A stretch of 64,000 bases of DNA from positions 62,001 through 126,000 of the forward strand of contig NZ_JAAWUO010000010.1 of NCBI RefSeq assembly GCF_013304825.1, written 5' to 3'. The translations under genes and the position numbers were made by a program. A model generated the notes under the pieces. That model did no database searches. It saw only the letters and a list, made by a program, of their open reading frames with translations, and had not been told where the DNA came from. This DNA is from Blautia schinkii (GTDB taxonomy: Bacteria > Bacillota > Clostridia > Lachnospirales > Lachnospiraceae). Shown here piece by piece: positions 28,001 through 37,436 of this stretch (position 1 is the first letter of the stretch; each line of letters begins with the position of its first letter).

Positions 28001-28255
28001 CTACTTATCTGTCAGCGAAGCTACTACTGCAAAATATAATACCATGAATGCAAGTACAACGGCAACGATATCAGCTCCCCGGAAATCAAAATTAAAAAGC
28101 ATTGCCCCTCCAATCATGATCTCTATTGTGAGAAGTGCTCCCAGTATCATAGCCATTCCGGAAGAAAGTTTCTTCTTCCTGTAATGACTGTCACCTGTCT
28201 CCACATATCTTCCCTCTGCCAGTGCTATCTTCCTGCTATTCTCTGTATTCCACAT
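28001..28255 (-). CDS. Small two-helix membrane protein of unknown function
   Basis: The 84-residue protein has two hydrophobic helices (SGMAMILGALLTIEIMIGGAMLF and ADIVAVVLAFMVLYFAVVASL) after a basic N-terminus. ATG 28255 is selected because AGGAAGG lies five to six bases upstream; an in-frame start at 28318 would add a basic 21 residues. It precedes the WYL regulator by 16 bases and likely shares its promoter. Function unknown. Confidence 0.65.
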   Translation of the reverse strand: MWNTENSRKIALAEGRYVETGDSHYRKKKLSSGMAMILGALLTIEIMIGGAMLFNFDFRGADIVAVVLAFMVLYFAVVASLTDK

Positions 28256-28299
28256 AAGATCCTTCCTCCCTGTTATATGTCCGGCTCGTGATTTTTTTC

Positions 28300-28418
28300 G
28301 AACATATTTTCCGAACATATTTTCTGTATATTGGTATTATAGCGCATGCTCAGTACAATAAAACGGTACGAATATTGTTTTTCCGAACATTTGTTTATTT
28401 TGCACAAAAATATGTTCG
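28300..28418 (-). promoter_or_regulatory. Promoter region with four GTTCG boxes
   Basis: CGAACATATTTTC occurs twice head to tail (28300-28312, 28313-28325), CGAACATTTGTTTA at 28384, and the inverted AAATATGTTCG at 28408. A TATAAT on the minus strand (28341-28336) lies among them. The boxes resemble halves of the Firmicute LexA box CGAACATATGTTCG, or could bind the WYL protein itself. They precede the small membrane protein and WYL genes. Confidence 0.55.
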
Positions 28419-28468
28419 TTTTTCAGTCAGGCGGCAAAAACCTCCTTCGCGATTTATTTGGTCAAAAA

Positions 28469-28500
28469 GAAAAAAGCCTGCCACAGACGACAGACCTTTC
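28469..28500 (-). terminator. Terminator after lrgAB
   Basis: On the minus strand AAAGGTCTGTC pairs with GGCAGGCTTTTTT (stem of 11 with wobble pairs, six-base loop, T-run). Confidence 0.75.
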
Positions 28501-28552
28501 ACATATTTTTTTCTATGGATTTAACATATAAAACAAAAATTCACACTTCTTA

Positions 28553-28596
28553 CTGCTACATACTCATGAACACAATCCTTTCATGATCTGTGCTCA
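28553..28596 (-). repeat. REP-like palindrome, copy 1
   Basis: On the minus strand it reads TGAGCACAGATC...GGATTGTGTTCATGAG, then TATGTAGCAG. It contains the stop codon of lrgB. It matches copies 2 and 3 at 29,695 and 51,111 but is the most diverged. Confidence 0.6.
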
Positions 28597-29286
28597 CATC
28601 ATTCCGGCAAACACCGATGCACCTACAACGGTAAGAAGACCGGCAACTGCAATAGCAAGACTGCTCATGGCTCCTTCTACAGGACCAAGCTCCATGGCTT
28701 TGGCAGTTCCGATGGCATGGGCAGATGTTCCAAGTCCAAGACCCCTTGCGATCGGCTCCTCGATCTTTGCGATTTTATAAACAACCTCTGCGATCATATT
28801 TCCCAGGACTCCTGTGATGATGATCACGGCAACTGTGATAGTCACGATACCGCCAAGTTCCTCGGAAACGCCCATTCCAATGGCTGTTGTGATGGATTTC
28901 GGAAGCATGGTAACATATTCCTGATGATTGAATCCGAACAGCTTTGACATAAGCAGGACGCTGCAAAGTCCCGCCAGCGTTCCTGAGATGATCCCGGCTG
29001 CAACTGCCTTGAGATTTTTTTTCAGCAGATGAATCTGCTCATAAAGAGGCACTGCCAGACATACCGTTGCCGGTGTCAGCAGATAGCTGATATATTTGCC
29101 GCCTTCATTATAATCATTGTAATCAATATGAAAAATCACAAGCACTCCGATAACACAGATGATCGAAATTAAAAGAGGATTAAAAATCGCCATTTTGAAT
29201 TTCTTTTTCAGGATAAGACCAATCTCGTAAGCGATCAGGCTTATCATCGCTCCGAAAAATGCGGAGTTTTTTATAAATTCCATCAT
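28594..29286 (-). CDS. lrgB: LrgB/CidB family membrane protein
   Basis: The 230-residue polytopic protein has the LrgB features LPKSITTAIGMGVSEELGG and LGLGTSAHAIGTAKAMELG. With LrgA it forms a holin/antiholin-like or small-metabolite transport system (pyruvate in Bacillus PftAB, murein hydrolase control in staphylococci). It overlaps lrgA by four bases (ATGA). Which role applies here is not visible from sequence. Confidence 0.93.
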   Translation of the reverse strand: MMEFIKNSAFFGAMISLIAYEIGLILKKKFKMAIFNPLLISIICVIGVLVIFHIDYNDYNEGGKYISYLLTPATVCLAVPLYEQIHLLKKNLKAVAAGIISGTLAGLCSVLLMSKLFGFNHQEYVTMLPKSITTAIGMGVSEELGGIVTITVAVIIITGVLGNMIAEVVYKIAKIEEPIARGLGLGTSAHAIGTAKAMELGPVEGAMSSLAIAVAGLLTVVGASVFAGMM

Positions 29287-29645
29287 TTTTCAGTTCCTCT
29301 CTTTCCCATTCGGATCACTCCCTGCGTTACTTTTCCTGTTACGACCATTACGATCACCGTGCTGATAAACGTCATGATAAGAACCGGTACACAGATCGGT
29401 TTCAGAGTGCTCCAGGCTGTAATCAGCCCCGCACCTGCCGGTACAAACATTACCGGCATGATCTCAACCAGAAAATCTGCCGCACCTTTCACCTGATCCA
29501 GCTTCAGAATGCCTGTAAGCAGTGCCACCAGCATAATGATCAGTCCATAAACACTGGCCGGTACCGGAAGTGGAAGAAAGGTTTTCAGTAATTCTCCAAT
29601 GACGGAAATCAGCAGGATGATGCTGAACTGCTGCACGTACTTCAT
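29283..29645 (-). CDS. lrgA: LrgA/CidA family membrane protein
   Basis: The protein of about 120 residues has four membrane helices and the family motif FLPLPVPASVYGLIIMLVAL, followed by MPVMFVPAGAGLI. ATG 29645 is preferred since GGAGGGACG lies upstream; ATG 29666 would add seven residues. It is coupled to lrgB. Confidence 0.92.
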   Translation of the reverse strand: MKYVQQFSIILLISVIGELLKTFLPLPVPASVYGLIIMLVALLTGILKLDQVKGAADFLVEIMPVMFVPAGAGLITAWSTLKPICVPVLIMTFISTVIVMVVTGKVTQGVIRMGKRGTEK

Positions 29646-29694
29646 GTTGCGTCCCTCCTGATTCATGTAAAGCGCATATTCACATTTTGCTTTA

Positions 29695-29769
29695 CTGCAT
29701 ACTCATGAACGCAGTCACCTCACAGTCTGCGCTCAGACAAATTTCTCAAAAGTGGTAAGACCACTTTGG
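29695..29769 (-). repeat. REP-like palindrome, copy 2, with adjoining hairpin
   Basis: On the minus strand a hairpin CAAAGTGGT-CTT-ACCACTTTTG (29747-29769) is followed by TGAGCGCAGACTGTGAGG and GACTGCGTTCATGAGTATGC. It lies in the lrgA leader. The same two-part arrangement (hairpin, then TGA-C-GCA palindrome ending TTCATGAG-ATGCAG) occurs in copy 3. Confidence 0.65.
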
Positions 29770-29785
29770 GTTTAAACGTTTTCTA

Positions 29786-29813
29786 ATTATACGCTACAAA
29801 TCCTAAATTACAA
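29786..29813 (-). promoter_or_regulatory. Promoter of lrgAB
   Basis: TTGTAA and TATAAT on the minus strand are 16 bases apart, giving a leader of about 135 bases that includes the REP-like structure. Confidence 0.6.
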
Positions 29814-29916
29814 GGATTGTATCCCATAAAATACAAAAAAACCTTTTATACATCAGCGTGTTCCAGTAATCTACAGAAACATATCTGCACAAAAGGATCC
29901 ATAAACAGGGTTCTGA

Positions 29917-30384
29917 TCATTTCCTGGAATTTTCCGCCAAAATAATCTTTTCCATCTGATAGTGTCCGTCCTCCACGGTCATCACAGCCATTGTGACTTC
30001 CCCTCCGAAACGGCTTCGTCCGCAGCTGCCCGGATTCAGCCACAGACGGTCATCTATTATCTTCTCAAAATATTTATGTGTATGTCCGAAAATCACCACC
30101 TGAGTATCTCCAAGCTCCCAGGCTACATCTTTTTTATTATGAACCATAAAAAATTTCACACCGCCAATGGTAAAGCTTAAACTGATACGGAGATTTTCCG
30201 CCCAGTCCTTGTCATTGTTTCCTCTGACAACATAAAGATTCCCCATATTGCGCAGTACATCCAGGATCTCATCTTTATTTACATCTCCTGCATGAAGAAT
30301 ATATTTGCAGTCTTTTAAAATTTCCAGCACCTCAGGCCGCAGAAGGCCGTGAGTGTCTGATATGATGCCGATTTTTTCTTTCAT
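29917..30384 (-). CDS. YfcE/MJ0936-type metallophosphoesterase
   Basis: The 155-residue protein has the calcineurin-like metal motifs: GIISDTHG (Asp, His), HAGDVN (Asp), VRGNND (Asn) and VIFGHTHKYF, with a final LNPGSCGRSRFGG. Such enzymes hydrolyse phosphodiesters, sometimes cyclic nucleotides; the substrate is unknown. It follows the EndoQ gene by 16 bases and is likely co-transcribed. Confidence 0.92.
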   Translation of the reverse strand: MKEKIGIISDTHGLLRPEVLEILKDCKYILHAGDVNKDEILDVLRNMGNLYVVRGNNDKDWAENLRISLSFTIGGVKFFMVHNKKDVAWELGDTQVVIFGHTHKYFEKIIDDRLWLNPGSCGRSRFGGEVTMAVMTVEDGHYQMEKIILAENSRK

Positions 30385-30400
30385 ATTTTTTCCCGTTCCT

Positions 30401-31633
30401 TTAAAACAGCTCTATTTTTCCGTATTCCCCGTCAAATCCCGGCTTCCGTATAACTTCTCCCTTTCTCAGCCGCCGGATTCCCTCTGCCAGAACATCACCG
30501 CCTGTAAGCCTGATATCTTCCAACGGAATTTCTCTCAAAATCCGGAATTCCGCACCCAGATTTTCGAGAAGCATCTCATACTGTCTCTGAACTTTTTTGC
30601 TTGCTGTGGAAAATCCCACACAGGCTGATATCACTTCCGGCAAAGGAACCAGGCTTTCATACGGACGGCCACTTTCCGGCATGGCAAAAGCACCCTCATC
30701 ACGGTCGGATAACTGCAGAATCCTGTGATCCACACCCATGGTCAGTTTCTTTCCACACACAGGACAGATTCCTTGATATTTCTCTGCTTCTTTCGGACTT
30801 AAACATACGCCGCATTTCCGGTGTCCGTCGAAATGATATTTTCCTTCCTCCGGAAAAAACTCGATCGTTCCCTCAAGCCCCTCACCTTTCTGCACCGCAT
30901 TCCAAAGTCCCTGATAGGAAAGCTCTATATCCATAAGATTCGCTTCCCTTCCAAGTCTGGATGGCGAATGTGCATCCGAATGGGACACCAGCTGATATCC
31001 GTCCAGTGCAGAAATCTGCCAGTTCATCGCGGGATCTGAGGACAACCCCGTTTCCAGTGCATGAATATAAGGTGTCAGTTCTTCAAAACACTCCTCTATG
31101 GTATCAAATCCTGACTTCGCTCCAAACAGTGAAAAATGCGGTGTCCAGATATGCGCAGGAATATACATCCCCTCCTCGCTGACTTCCAGCATCATTTCCA
31201 GAAGATCATGGCAGGGAAAGCCCAGAATGGGCCTTCCGTCAGAATGGATATTTCCGATTTTTTCCAGCCTCGCGGCAAAAGCATCTGCCTCTTTAAATCC
31301 GGGAAGCAGGATCAGGCTGTGCACCTTCCGGGTTTTTCCGCCTTTTTTATAGATAGAACTGATCTCACCCGACAGCACAAATCTTGGCGCAATTCCGGGA
31401 TAACGTGCCGCCTCCGGCAAAACAAACTCGTCCTTCAGGCGGAACAATCCCTGTTCGGCCGAAACCAGCTTCTCCTTCAGTTCCTGCCGCCATACAGGAT
31501 GTGTCATATCTCCTGTTCCAAGAACCGTAATCCCCTTTTTCCGTGCCCAGAGATCCAGCATCTCAGGTGTCCCGTCTTTGCTTGTTGCCATGGAATATCT
31601 GGAATGTATGTGTAAATCTGCGATCTGCTTCAA
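30401..31633 (-). CDS. Endonuclease Q family protein (PHP domain)
   Basis: The 410-residue protein starts with the PHP motif ADLHIHSRYSMATS and continues with GTGDMTHPVW, HIWTPHFSLFGAKSGFD and SHSDAHSPSRLGREA, all metal-binding motifs of EndoQ. A four-cysteine zinc site (CGVC...CPVC) lies at about residues 274-296, as in EndoQ. EndoQ nicks DNA 5' of uracil, hypoxanthine and AP sites. Archaeal and bacterial members are known. Operon with the phosphoesterase downstream. Confidence 0.9.
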   Translation of the reverse strand: MKQIADLHIHSRYSMATSKDGTPEMLDLWARKKGITVLGTGDMTHPVWRQELKEKLVSAEQGLFRLKDEFVLPEAARYPGIAPRFVLSGEISSIYKKGGKTRKVHSLILLPGFKEADAFAARLEKIGNIHSDGRPILGFPCHDLLEMMLEVSEEGMYIPAHIWTPHFSLFGAKSGFDTIEECFEELTPYIHALETGLSSDPAMNWQISALDGYQLVSHSDAHSPSRLGREANLMDIELSYQGLWNAVQKGEGLEGTIEFFPEEGKYHFDGHRKCGVCLSPKEAEKYQGICPVCGKKLTMGVDHRILQLSDRDEGAFAMPESGRPYESLVPLPEVISACVGFSTASKKVQRQYEMLLENLGAEFRILREIPLEDIRLTGGDVLAEGIRRLRKGEVIRKPGFDGEYGKIELF

Positions 31634-31669
31634 AGCTTTTCCTCCCTGTTTTTTGTCAAATATACTATA

Positions 31670-33730
31670 TCATTTCACTTTCACAGATTTTACCGCACTG
31701 TAATTTCCATAATATTTTTTGCCATTGACAGTTTTATATGCCCTTACTTTGACATAATATTTTTTTCCACTGCTGAGACCGGTTATTGTTTTTCTGAAGA
31801 TTTTGCTGTTCAGATATGTATATTTATAACCTCTGTTCTGACTGGTTGAATATGCGATCTGATAGCCACTTGCTCCTGTCGCTTTTTTGAAAGAAACCGT
31901 AAGTCTTTTCTTTCCACCGATTGCAGAAGATACCGTCGATCTTGCCGGGACAATGTAAACTGTTTTAGCTATCTTGCCGGTATAGCTGCCTTTTCCGGTG
32001 ATCGTGACTTTCACTGCTGTTCCGATTTTTGAAGCTTTGTTGTATGAAATTGTATAATCAGCACCCTGACGTAATGTTTTCTTTCCATTTTTAACTGTTA
32101 CCGCCGGTTTTACATTAGTTCCTGTATAGGATAATGTTCCAACTGTTATCTTTGTTTTGCTTATCTGCGTTTTAGCAGTTCCCTGTGATACCGAAAATGT
32201 CATATTATCAAGACTCATCACACCACTGTGGATATTCAGCCCGATATAGTAAACACTGTTTGCTTTCAGAGTACAGCTTTTTCCGTTTTCAACTGAAAGG
32301 ATCTGTTTCAGCTCTCCGTTCTTCAGCTGTGAAACTGTAAGATATGAATAGCTGTCCCAATCCTTGCATTTAATAGTATATTTGCCGGCACTTGTAGTTT
32401 TCAGGCAGCTGTATACAATGGAGCCTGTAACTGGCATTACTTTCGTTCCTTTACCGACGATTGCCGGCATCTGTGACAGATTTTTTACCTGAATGCCTTT
32501 TTTCAATACAGCTTCTGCACCAGATTCACCCAGCCTGAAATGTACATCATAAGTTCCTGCTTCCGGGGATTTTTTGCTGCCGGAATAATTAATATACGCA
32601 TTGATATACTGTCCGTAATGATTTGATTTATAGATATCAACGCTTTCTGTTTCACCATTGGTATATGTGATCTTCAGTTTCTGTCCGTGCCACGGTGCTT
32701 TTTCAAGCGTATATTTATTCTTTCCACTGCTCCAGAAATTCACCGGTGTATAAAAAACCGCTGTTTTGAATTTTCCCTGCAGTGCCACTGATTTTATGGG
32801 CCATACATATTCTGCTGTAACTGTATTTTTAAGTCTGAATGGTTTTATGTAATATACATTTCCTTTTTTCAGTTTTACACTGCCTGTATCATAGTTTACT
32901 ACATCTATTCTGTTAAATTCAGAATCATAAATCTCTTCTTTTAAAGTGGATTTTTGTGAATCTTCTGTAAAAGTTCTTCTTACAATATATTCCCCGTCTG
33001 CTTCCGGAATAAATTTAGTATATGTTTCTGCTCCAACTGTTCTGGAATAAACACCCTTTCCTTTATTTTCCAGATGAGGGGTAGCAGCAGAAAGAACTAT
33101 ACTGAGCTCAGAAGATGCAACTTCCCCCTCTTCTTCACTTACGATAACAAAATCATACTCTCCCAGATCTCCGTCATTTCCCCCATCCTCTTCATCAAAA
33201 TAGATCAGCGGATAAAATGTATTTCCTCTGGAATCGCTTTTTTCTTCTTTATCTCTGGTGAAGCTCAGTGTTTCCTCTTTTCCATCACTGTAGGATATTC
33301 TGATTACAAGACCTGTCAGGTCAAAGTCACTGGCAGATTTAACAGTTCCATAGTCATATTCTTTCTTGTTCGGCTCAGATACAATACTGACTTCTTCTAT
33401 CTCTGCCTCCGAATCTCCTGCACTGAAAACATCACCTTCTGACAGCTCTTCGGATAATTCTTCTGGTGCTATTTCAGACTCCTGCATTTCGATCTCATCT
33501 GCATCTGAAGCATCTGTTTCATTCGCCTGCACATCGCTTTCGTTTTCTTCTGTTGTTTCTTCCTGCTCTGCCTCCGGTTGTTCTGTCTCCGTTTCTTCTG
33601 TTACTTTCACTTCTGCTGTATTATCATTTTCCACGGATTTATCTGCAAAAATTTCTTCTGCATAAACCATGCTGCATGGTTCTGCACCGAGCATTGCTGT
33701 CAGAACGATAGCTATAAATTTTTTCTTCAT
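31670..33730 (-). CDS. Secreted surface protein with acidic N-terminus and FN3 end
   Basis: The 686-residue protein has a signal peptide (about 1-25), an extremely acidic Glu/Asp-rich stretch (about 30-115), several beta-rich domains, and a C-terminal pair: an Ig-like module (about 520-590) and an FN3-like module (about 595-686) with GASGYQIAYSTSQN, then TITGLSSGKKYYVKVRAY. The same Lys-rich C-terminal pair ends the LRR protein at 34,707. No LPXTG motif or C-terminal membrane anchor. It is probably a secreted or wall-attached adhesin-like protein; the ligand is unknown. Confidence 0.75.
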   Translation of the reverse strand: MKKKFIAIVLTAMLGAEPCSMVYAEEIFADKSVENDNTAEVKVTEETETEQPEAEQEETTEENESDVQANETDASDADEIEMQESEIAPEELSEELSEGDVFSAGDSEAEIEEVSIVSEPNKKEYDYGTVKSASDFDLTGLVIRISYSDGKEETLSFTRDKEEKSDSRGNTFYPLIYFDEEDGGNDGDLGEYDFVIVSEEEGEVASSELSIVLSAATPHLENKGKGVYSRTVGAETYTKFIPEADGEYIVRRTFTEDSQKSTLKEEIYDSEFNRIDVVNYDTGSVKLKKGNVYYIKPFRLKNTVTAEYVWPIKSVALQGKFKTAVFYTPVNFWSSGKNKYTLEKAPWHGQKLKITYTNGETESVDIYKSNHYGQYINAYINYSGSKKSPEAGTYDVHFRLGESGAEAVLKKGIQVKNLSQMPAIVGKGTKVMPVTGSIVYSCLKTTSAGKYTIKCKDWDSYSYLTVSQLKNGELKQILSVENGKSCTLKANSVYYIGLNIHSGVMSLDNMTFSVSQGTAKTQISKTKITVGTLSYTGTNVKPAVTVKNGKKTLRQGADYTISYNKASKIGTAVKVTITGKGSYTGKIAKTVYIVPARSTVSSAIGGKKRLTVSFKKATGASGYQIAYSTSQNRGYKYTYLNSKIFRKTITGLSSGKKYYVKVRAYKTVNGKKYYGNYSAVKSVKVK

Positions 33731-33797
33731 TTTTATTCTTTTCCTTCCATCTCCGGCGTATTGCCAGGTTATTTTTTACGTTCAGTTCAGGCCGATA

Positions 33798-34466
33798 TTA
33801 TGGCTGTGCTACATAAACAAGCACATTGTAAAAATTATTATTCTTTCTGGATTTCATTCGCATCATTATTCTGTTGGTACCTTTCGGAAGATTTTTTCCG
33901 TTTTTTATGTTTGTAACTACACCTTTTTTGTTATAGCAGTAAATGGATTCCAGTTTATAATTCGGATTTAGTTTATATGTAAATTTTCCATTAAGTGAGT
34001 TTTTCGGCAGTACAGCAGTTCCTGATCTGTTCAGTTTGGCAGTATAAGCTTTAGAACCGATTTTTAATGTCTTTAATGGATTTTCCCATTTATAGACTGT
34101 ATAGCGGCATGTTCTTGTATATGATTTTGATCCGATTTTAACTGTAACTTTAATTTGGGTACTTCCCGGTCCTTTCGGTGTTGTCTCATATCCTGCAAAG
34201 CTTTTACCGTTTCTGGTAAATGCATAAGTCTTTACTGTTACTACTTTTGTGTTATAGCTCTTCGCGGTTATTTTCACCTTTGTTGTATACTCCGGTGTGA
34301 AAAAATCACATCCCATTCCTGTCGCCGCTGATCTGAATACAGTGCTGGTCTTTTTCGGCATCTGACTGAGCGGATTCTTCTGTGCCGCACAGACACTTAC
34401 AGACATGGCAAATACAGCCATAATGACAGCCAAAACAGTAATAAACACATTTTTTCTTTTTCTCAT
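33798..34466 (-). CDS. Secreted basic protein of unknown function
   Basis: The 222-residue protein has a signal peptide (about 1-27, VSVCAAQ) and a Lys/Thr-rich beta-type body with repeated short strands (VKITAKSYNTKVVTVKTYAF, then TQIKVTVKIGSKSYTRTC). It has one isolated Cys and no anchor motif. It lies between two larger surface protein genes on the same strand and may belong to the same surface set. Confidence 0.65.
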   Translation of the reverse strand: MRKRKNVFITVLAVIMAVFAMSVSVCAAQKNPLSQMPKKTSTVFRSAATGMGCDFFTPEYTTKVKITAKSYNTKVVTVKTYAFTRNGKSFAGYETTPKGPGSTQIKVTVKIGSKSYTRTCRYTVYKWENPLKTLKIGSKAYTAKLNRSGTAVLPKNSLNGKFTYKLNPNYKLESIYCYNKKGVVTNIKNGKNLPKGTNRIMMRMKSRKNNNFYNVLVYVAQP

Positions 34467-34634
34467 AAATTATTTTCTCCTTCCATGTTTTCTGAAATTT
34501 ATTGAGAAGTTACGTTTTTAGTATAGCTGTTTTTTTCGCAAATAACAATTCATTCTTATACTGTCTGTCATGAAATCATCTGCCACATTGTAATCAGACA
34601 AATTCCTTCTGAAGTCCTTTACAGAAAGCATAGC

Positions 34635-34686
34635 AAAAAGCAGGAGCTGATTCCCCGTCTGGGAAAAGCTTCTGCTTCTGCTTTTT
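34635..34686 (-). terminator. Terminator after the LRR surface protein gene
   Basis: GCAGAAGC...CTTTTCCC pairs with GGGGAATCAGCTCCTGC around AGAC on the minus strand, followed by TTTTT. The stem is long with small internal mismatches. Confidence 0.7.
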
Positions 34687-34706
34687 CTCGTCTGTTTACT
34701 TTTTTT

Positions 34707-37436
34707 CTATTTTACAACAACTTTCTTACTGACTGACCATGCGCCATATACTGTTTTTTTATTTACAATCTTATATGCCCGGATTCTCACATAATATGTT
34801 TTCTTTGATGTCAGTTTTTTGATCGTTGTGGAACGTTTTCCTGCACCTGCTATTTTTACAGTTTTAGCTTTGGAAAAGTTTTTACTTGTGCTGTACTGGA
34901 TCTGATAGCCGGTACTTCCTGTTATTGTTTTCCAGCTGAGTGTTGCTGACTTTTTACCTGTTTTCAAGCTGGATAAAGTACTTTTCTTTAACACAATTTT
35001 GAAGGTTGCTTTTCCGGAGCACTTCTTGTAATTTCCCTTTCCGGTTACAGTAACTGATGCTGTACCTATATTTTTATTATTGGTACATTTCACTGTATAG
35101 TATTTGCCGGAAAGCTTCTTGCCCTTGTAGGTTACTGTAATGGATGGAGTCTGTGTTTTACCGTTATAGGCTACTGTAGCTGCCGAAAGTTTAACGGTGA
35201 ATTTGCCTGTTGGAAGGGCTGGTGTTGCGGTTGGTTTTGGTGTAGCTGTTACTGTTGGCTGCGGTGTCGGTGTCGCCGTTGGTTTCGGTGTCGCTGTTGG
35301 CCTTGGTGTAGCTGTTGGTGTCACCGTCGGCTTTGGCGTTGCTGTTGGCTTCGGCGTTGCTGTTGGCTTCGGCGTTGCTGTTGGTGTCGCCGTTGGTTTT
35401 GCATAATGAACTTTTACCTTATCTAAGTATTCTGTCCCATAAATCGTAACTTTTTTCCATGAAGCTTCGCTTCCCTGATAGTAAATATCTTTCAGTTTAT
35501 CACATAAAACATTGAAATAATTCAGTACAGTTACACTTTCCGGAATAGTAACACTTTCCAGGTTTTTGCACTGAAAGAATGTCCGAAATGCTAAGGCTGT
35601 AACCCCTGATGGAATAGTAACTGTAGTTAAAGTATCACAGTTTCCAAAAGCCTCCTGGCCAATTTTCGTTACACTGGACGGAATTGTAATACTTTTTAAT
35701 TTTTTACAGCCGGAAAAAGCCAGCTGCGGTATCTCTGTAATGCCATATGGCAGATTAATCTCTTCCAATGAACCACTGCCCATAAAAGCTTTATCTTCAA
35801 GAGAAGTAACACTTGATGGCAAAACAAATTTTCTCACATTATTTGAACCGATTTTATGTATCTCGCGAATTCCCTCCGCAAAGGTAACTGTATCTATATT
35901 TGATGCACTCAGGACATCTTCTGTCCATGCTTTCACACTTTTAGGAATGGTCAGATTATCATAACATACACCCCAAAATACCTTATATCCAATTTTCTCA
36001 ATTGTGTCTGTAAATGAAATATCTGTAAATTTTTTTTCATAGGAAAAAGGAGTGCTGCTATCCAGATCCACGCAGGCAAATGCTCCATCTGAAATACCTG
36101 TAACCCCGCTTTCTACTTTTATAGAATTTATTTCTTTAGTCCAGTATTTCATCCACGGAGCAATTCCCAGCCCCATCTCTCCCTTGCTGTAACTTTTTGA
36201 ACTGTTGGGCGTTCCATAGATAAACATATCTCCTGATCCCCAGATTCTTAATACGCCCTTCTGATCTACTGACCAATAGCAATGCTCACCGCAGATTCCC
36301 ATAGCCCTTACATCACCAGCTGCATTCATCAGACTTTTTTCTGTATTGCAGAATCGGCATTTATAATATTTCGTTGTTCCGGATTCCAGTTCCCACATAT
36401 GACCAACTTTAGATCCTGAACAGCTGGATAATGTTTCATTTGTCAAATCTAATATATCCGGTTTTTCTGTTGGTTTCGGTATCGGATTTCCCGACACTTT
36501 CCAGGTTTTCCATGTTACATTGCTTCCTATAAAGGAACTGGCTGTCCAGGTACTGTTATTCTCGGGATAATACGCAGTTGTTGTAGTATAACTGAACACA
36601 TCGCTGTAAGAATTATTGTCAAACACAGGCGCATTTCCTTTAAAATATATGCTTTCCAGCTTTTTCCCCATGTACCCGAATCCCTGCTCGCCTATATATT
36701 CTACACTTGCAGGAACTATAATGGACTTCGGATAATTTAATTCAAAAAATGCCATAATCCCAATCTTTTTTGTTCCTTCTGGTATTGCATAGCTTGCTGC
36801 TGATTTTCCACCGGGATATGCTACTAATTCTGTTTTATCTTTACTGAAAAGCACTCCGTCTACTGAAGTGAAATTTTTGTTTTTGTCACTTACAGCTATT
36901 GCTGTCAATGAGTTGCTGTTAATCGCACCTTCCTCAATAGTTGTAACAGATGCCGGAATCAAAATAGTTGACATTCCACATCCTGAAAAAGCCTGATATC
37001 CAATGCTTGTAACACTTTCAGGAATCGTTACTTCCTTCAGATTCGTAAGTCCAAAAAATGCAGCCCCTCCGATTCTCGTAATTCCATTTTGTATGATTAC
37101 TTTTTTTACTGCATTTTGATAATAACTTGGAAGAAAAGATTCTCCAAACCCATCTTCCATCTGTCCGGAACCGCTGATCGTAAGCGTTCCGTCTGTATCC
37201 AGATTCCAGTTCACACCTGTTCCACAGTTTCCGGACGCCTTGGCCTGCGGCACATCAACCACATCTCCTTCGGAAAACAGCTCCTCTTCATCACCATCTG
37301 ACCAGATATTCACATCATCTGTCACTGTGCTTTCCGGTGAATCACAAAAATCATATGCTATTTCTGCTGCATAAGCCGAAGCAGGCTGACAACTCAATAA
37401 AATAGTCATAAATACTGCTATTGTTTTCTTCTTCAT
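34707..37436 (-). CDS. BspA-like leucine-rich repeat surface protein
   Basis: The 909-residue protein has a signal peptide (about 1-24; a possible LLSC lipobox is also present). BspA-type LRR_5 repeats follow in two blocks (about 95-300 and 420-660), with units such as SVTSIGYQAFSGCG and SVTKIGQEAFGNCD. A Pro-Thr linker (about 678-743) leads to an Ig-like module and an FN3-like module like those ending the 31,670 protein. BspA relatives in gut bacteria bind host proteins or other microbes. No sortase motif is present. Confidence 0.85.
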   Translation of the reverse strand: MKKKTIAVFMTILLSCQPASAYAAEIAYDFCDSPESTVTDDVNIWSDGDEEELFSEGDVVDVPQAKASGNCGTGVNWNLDTDGTLTISGSGQMEDGFGESFLPSYYQNAVKKVIIQNGITRIGGAAFFGLTNLKEVTIPESVTSIGYQAFSGCGMSTILIPASVTTIEEGAINSNSLTAIAVSDKNKNFTSVDGVLFSKDKTELVAYPGGKSAASYAIPEGTKKIGIMAFFELNYPKSIIVPASVEYIGEQGFGYMGKKLESIYFKGNAPVFDNNSYSDVFSYTTTTAYYPENNSTWTASSFIGSNVTWKTWKVSGNPIPKPTEKPDILDLTNETLSSCSGSKVGHMWELESGTTKYYKCRFCNTEKSLMNAAGDVRAMGICGEHCYWSVDQKGVLRIWGSGDMFIYGTPNSSKSYSKGEMGLGIAPWMKYWTKEINSIKVESGVTGISDGAFACVDLDSSTPFSYEKKFTDISFTDTIEKIGYKVFWGVCYDNLTIPKSVKAWTEDVLSASNIDTVTFAEGIREIHKIGSNNVRKFVLPSSVTSLEDKAFMGSGSLEEINLPYGITEIPQLAFSGCKKLKSITIPSSVTKIGQEAFGNCDTLTTVTIPSGVTALAFRTFFQCKNLESVTIPESVTVLNYFNVLCDKLKDIYYQGSEASWKKVTIYGTEYLDKVKVHYAKPTATPTATPKPTATPKPTATPKPTVTPTATPRPTATPKPTATPTPQPTVTATPKPTATPALPTGKFTVKLSAATVAYNGKTQTPSITVTYKGKKLSGKYYTVKCTNNKNIGTASVTVTGKGNYKKCSGKATFKIVLKKSTLSSLKTGKKSATLSWKTITGSTGYQIQYSTSKNFSKAKTVKIAGAGKRSTTIKKLTSKKTYYVRIRAYKIVNKKTVYGAWSVSKKVVVK
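35215..35403 (-). repeat. Tandem repeat encoding a Pro-Thr linker
   Basis: An imperfect 18-base unit, GTTGGCTTCGGCGTTGCT on the plus strand, is repeated about ten times in the LRR gene and encodes TPKPTA-type spacer residues. Slippage could change its length between strains. Confidence 0.8.

Noticed and set aside
35215..35403. CRISPR-like direct repeats
   Set aside because: The repeats are in frame, have no spacers and encode a Pro-Thr linker.
35197..35406. Gly/Val repeat protein on the plus strand
   Set aside because: It is the reverse reading of the Pro-Thr linker repeat in the LRR gene.
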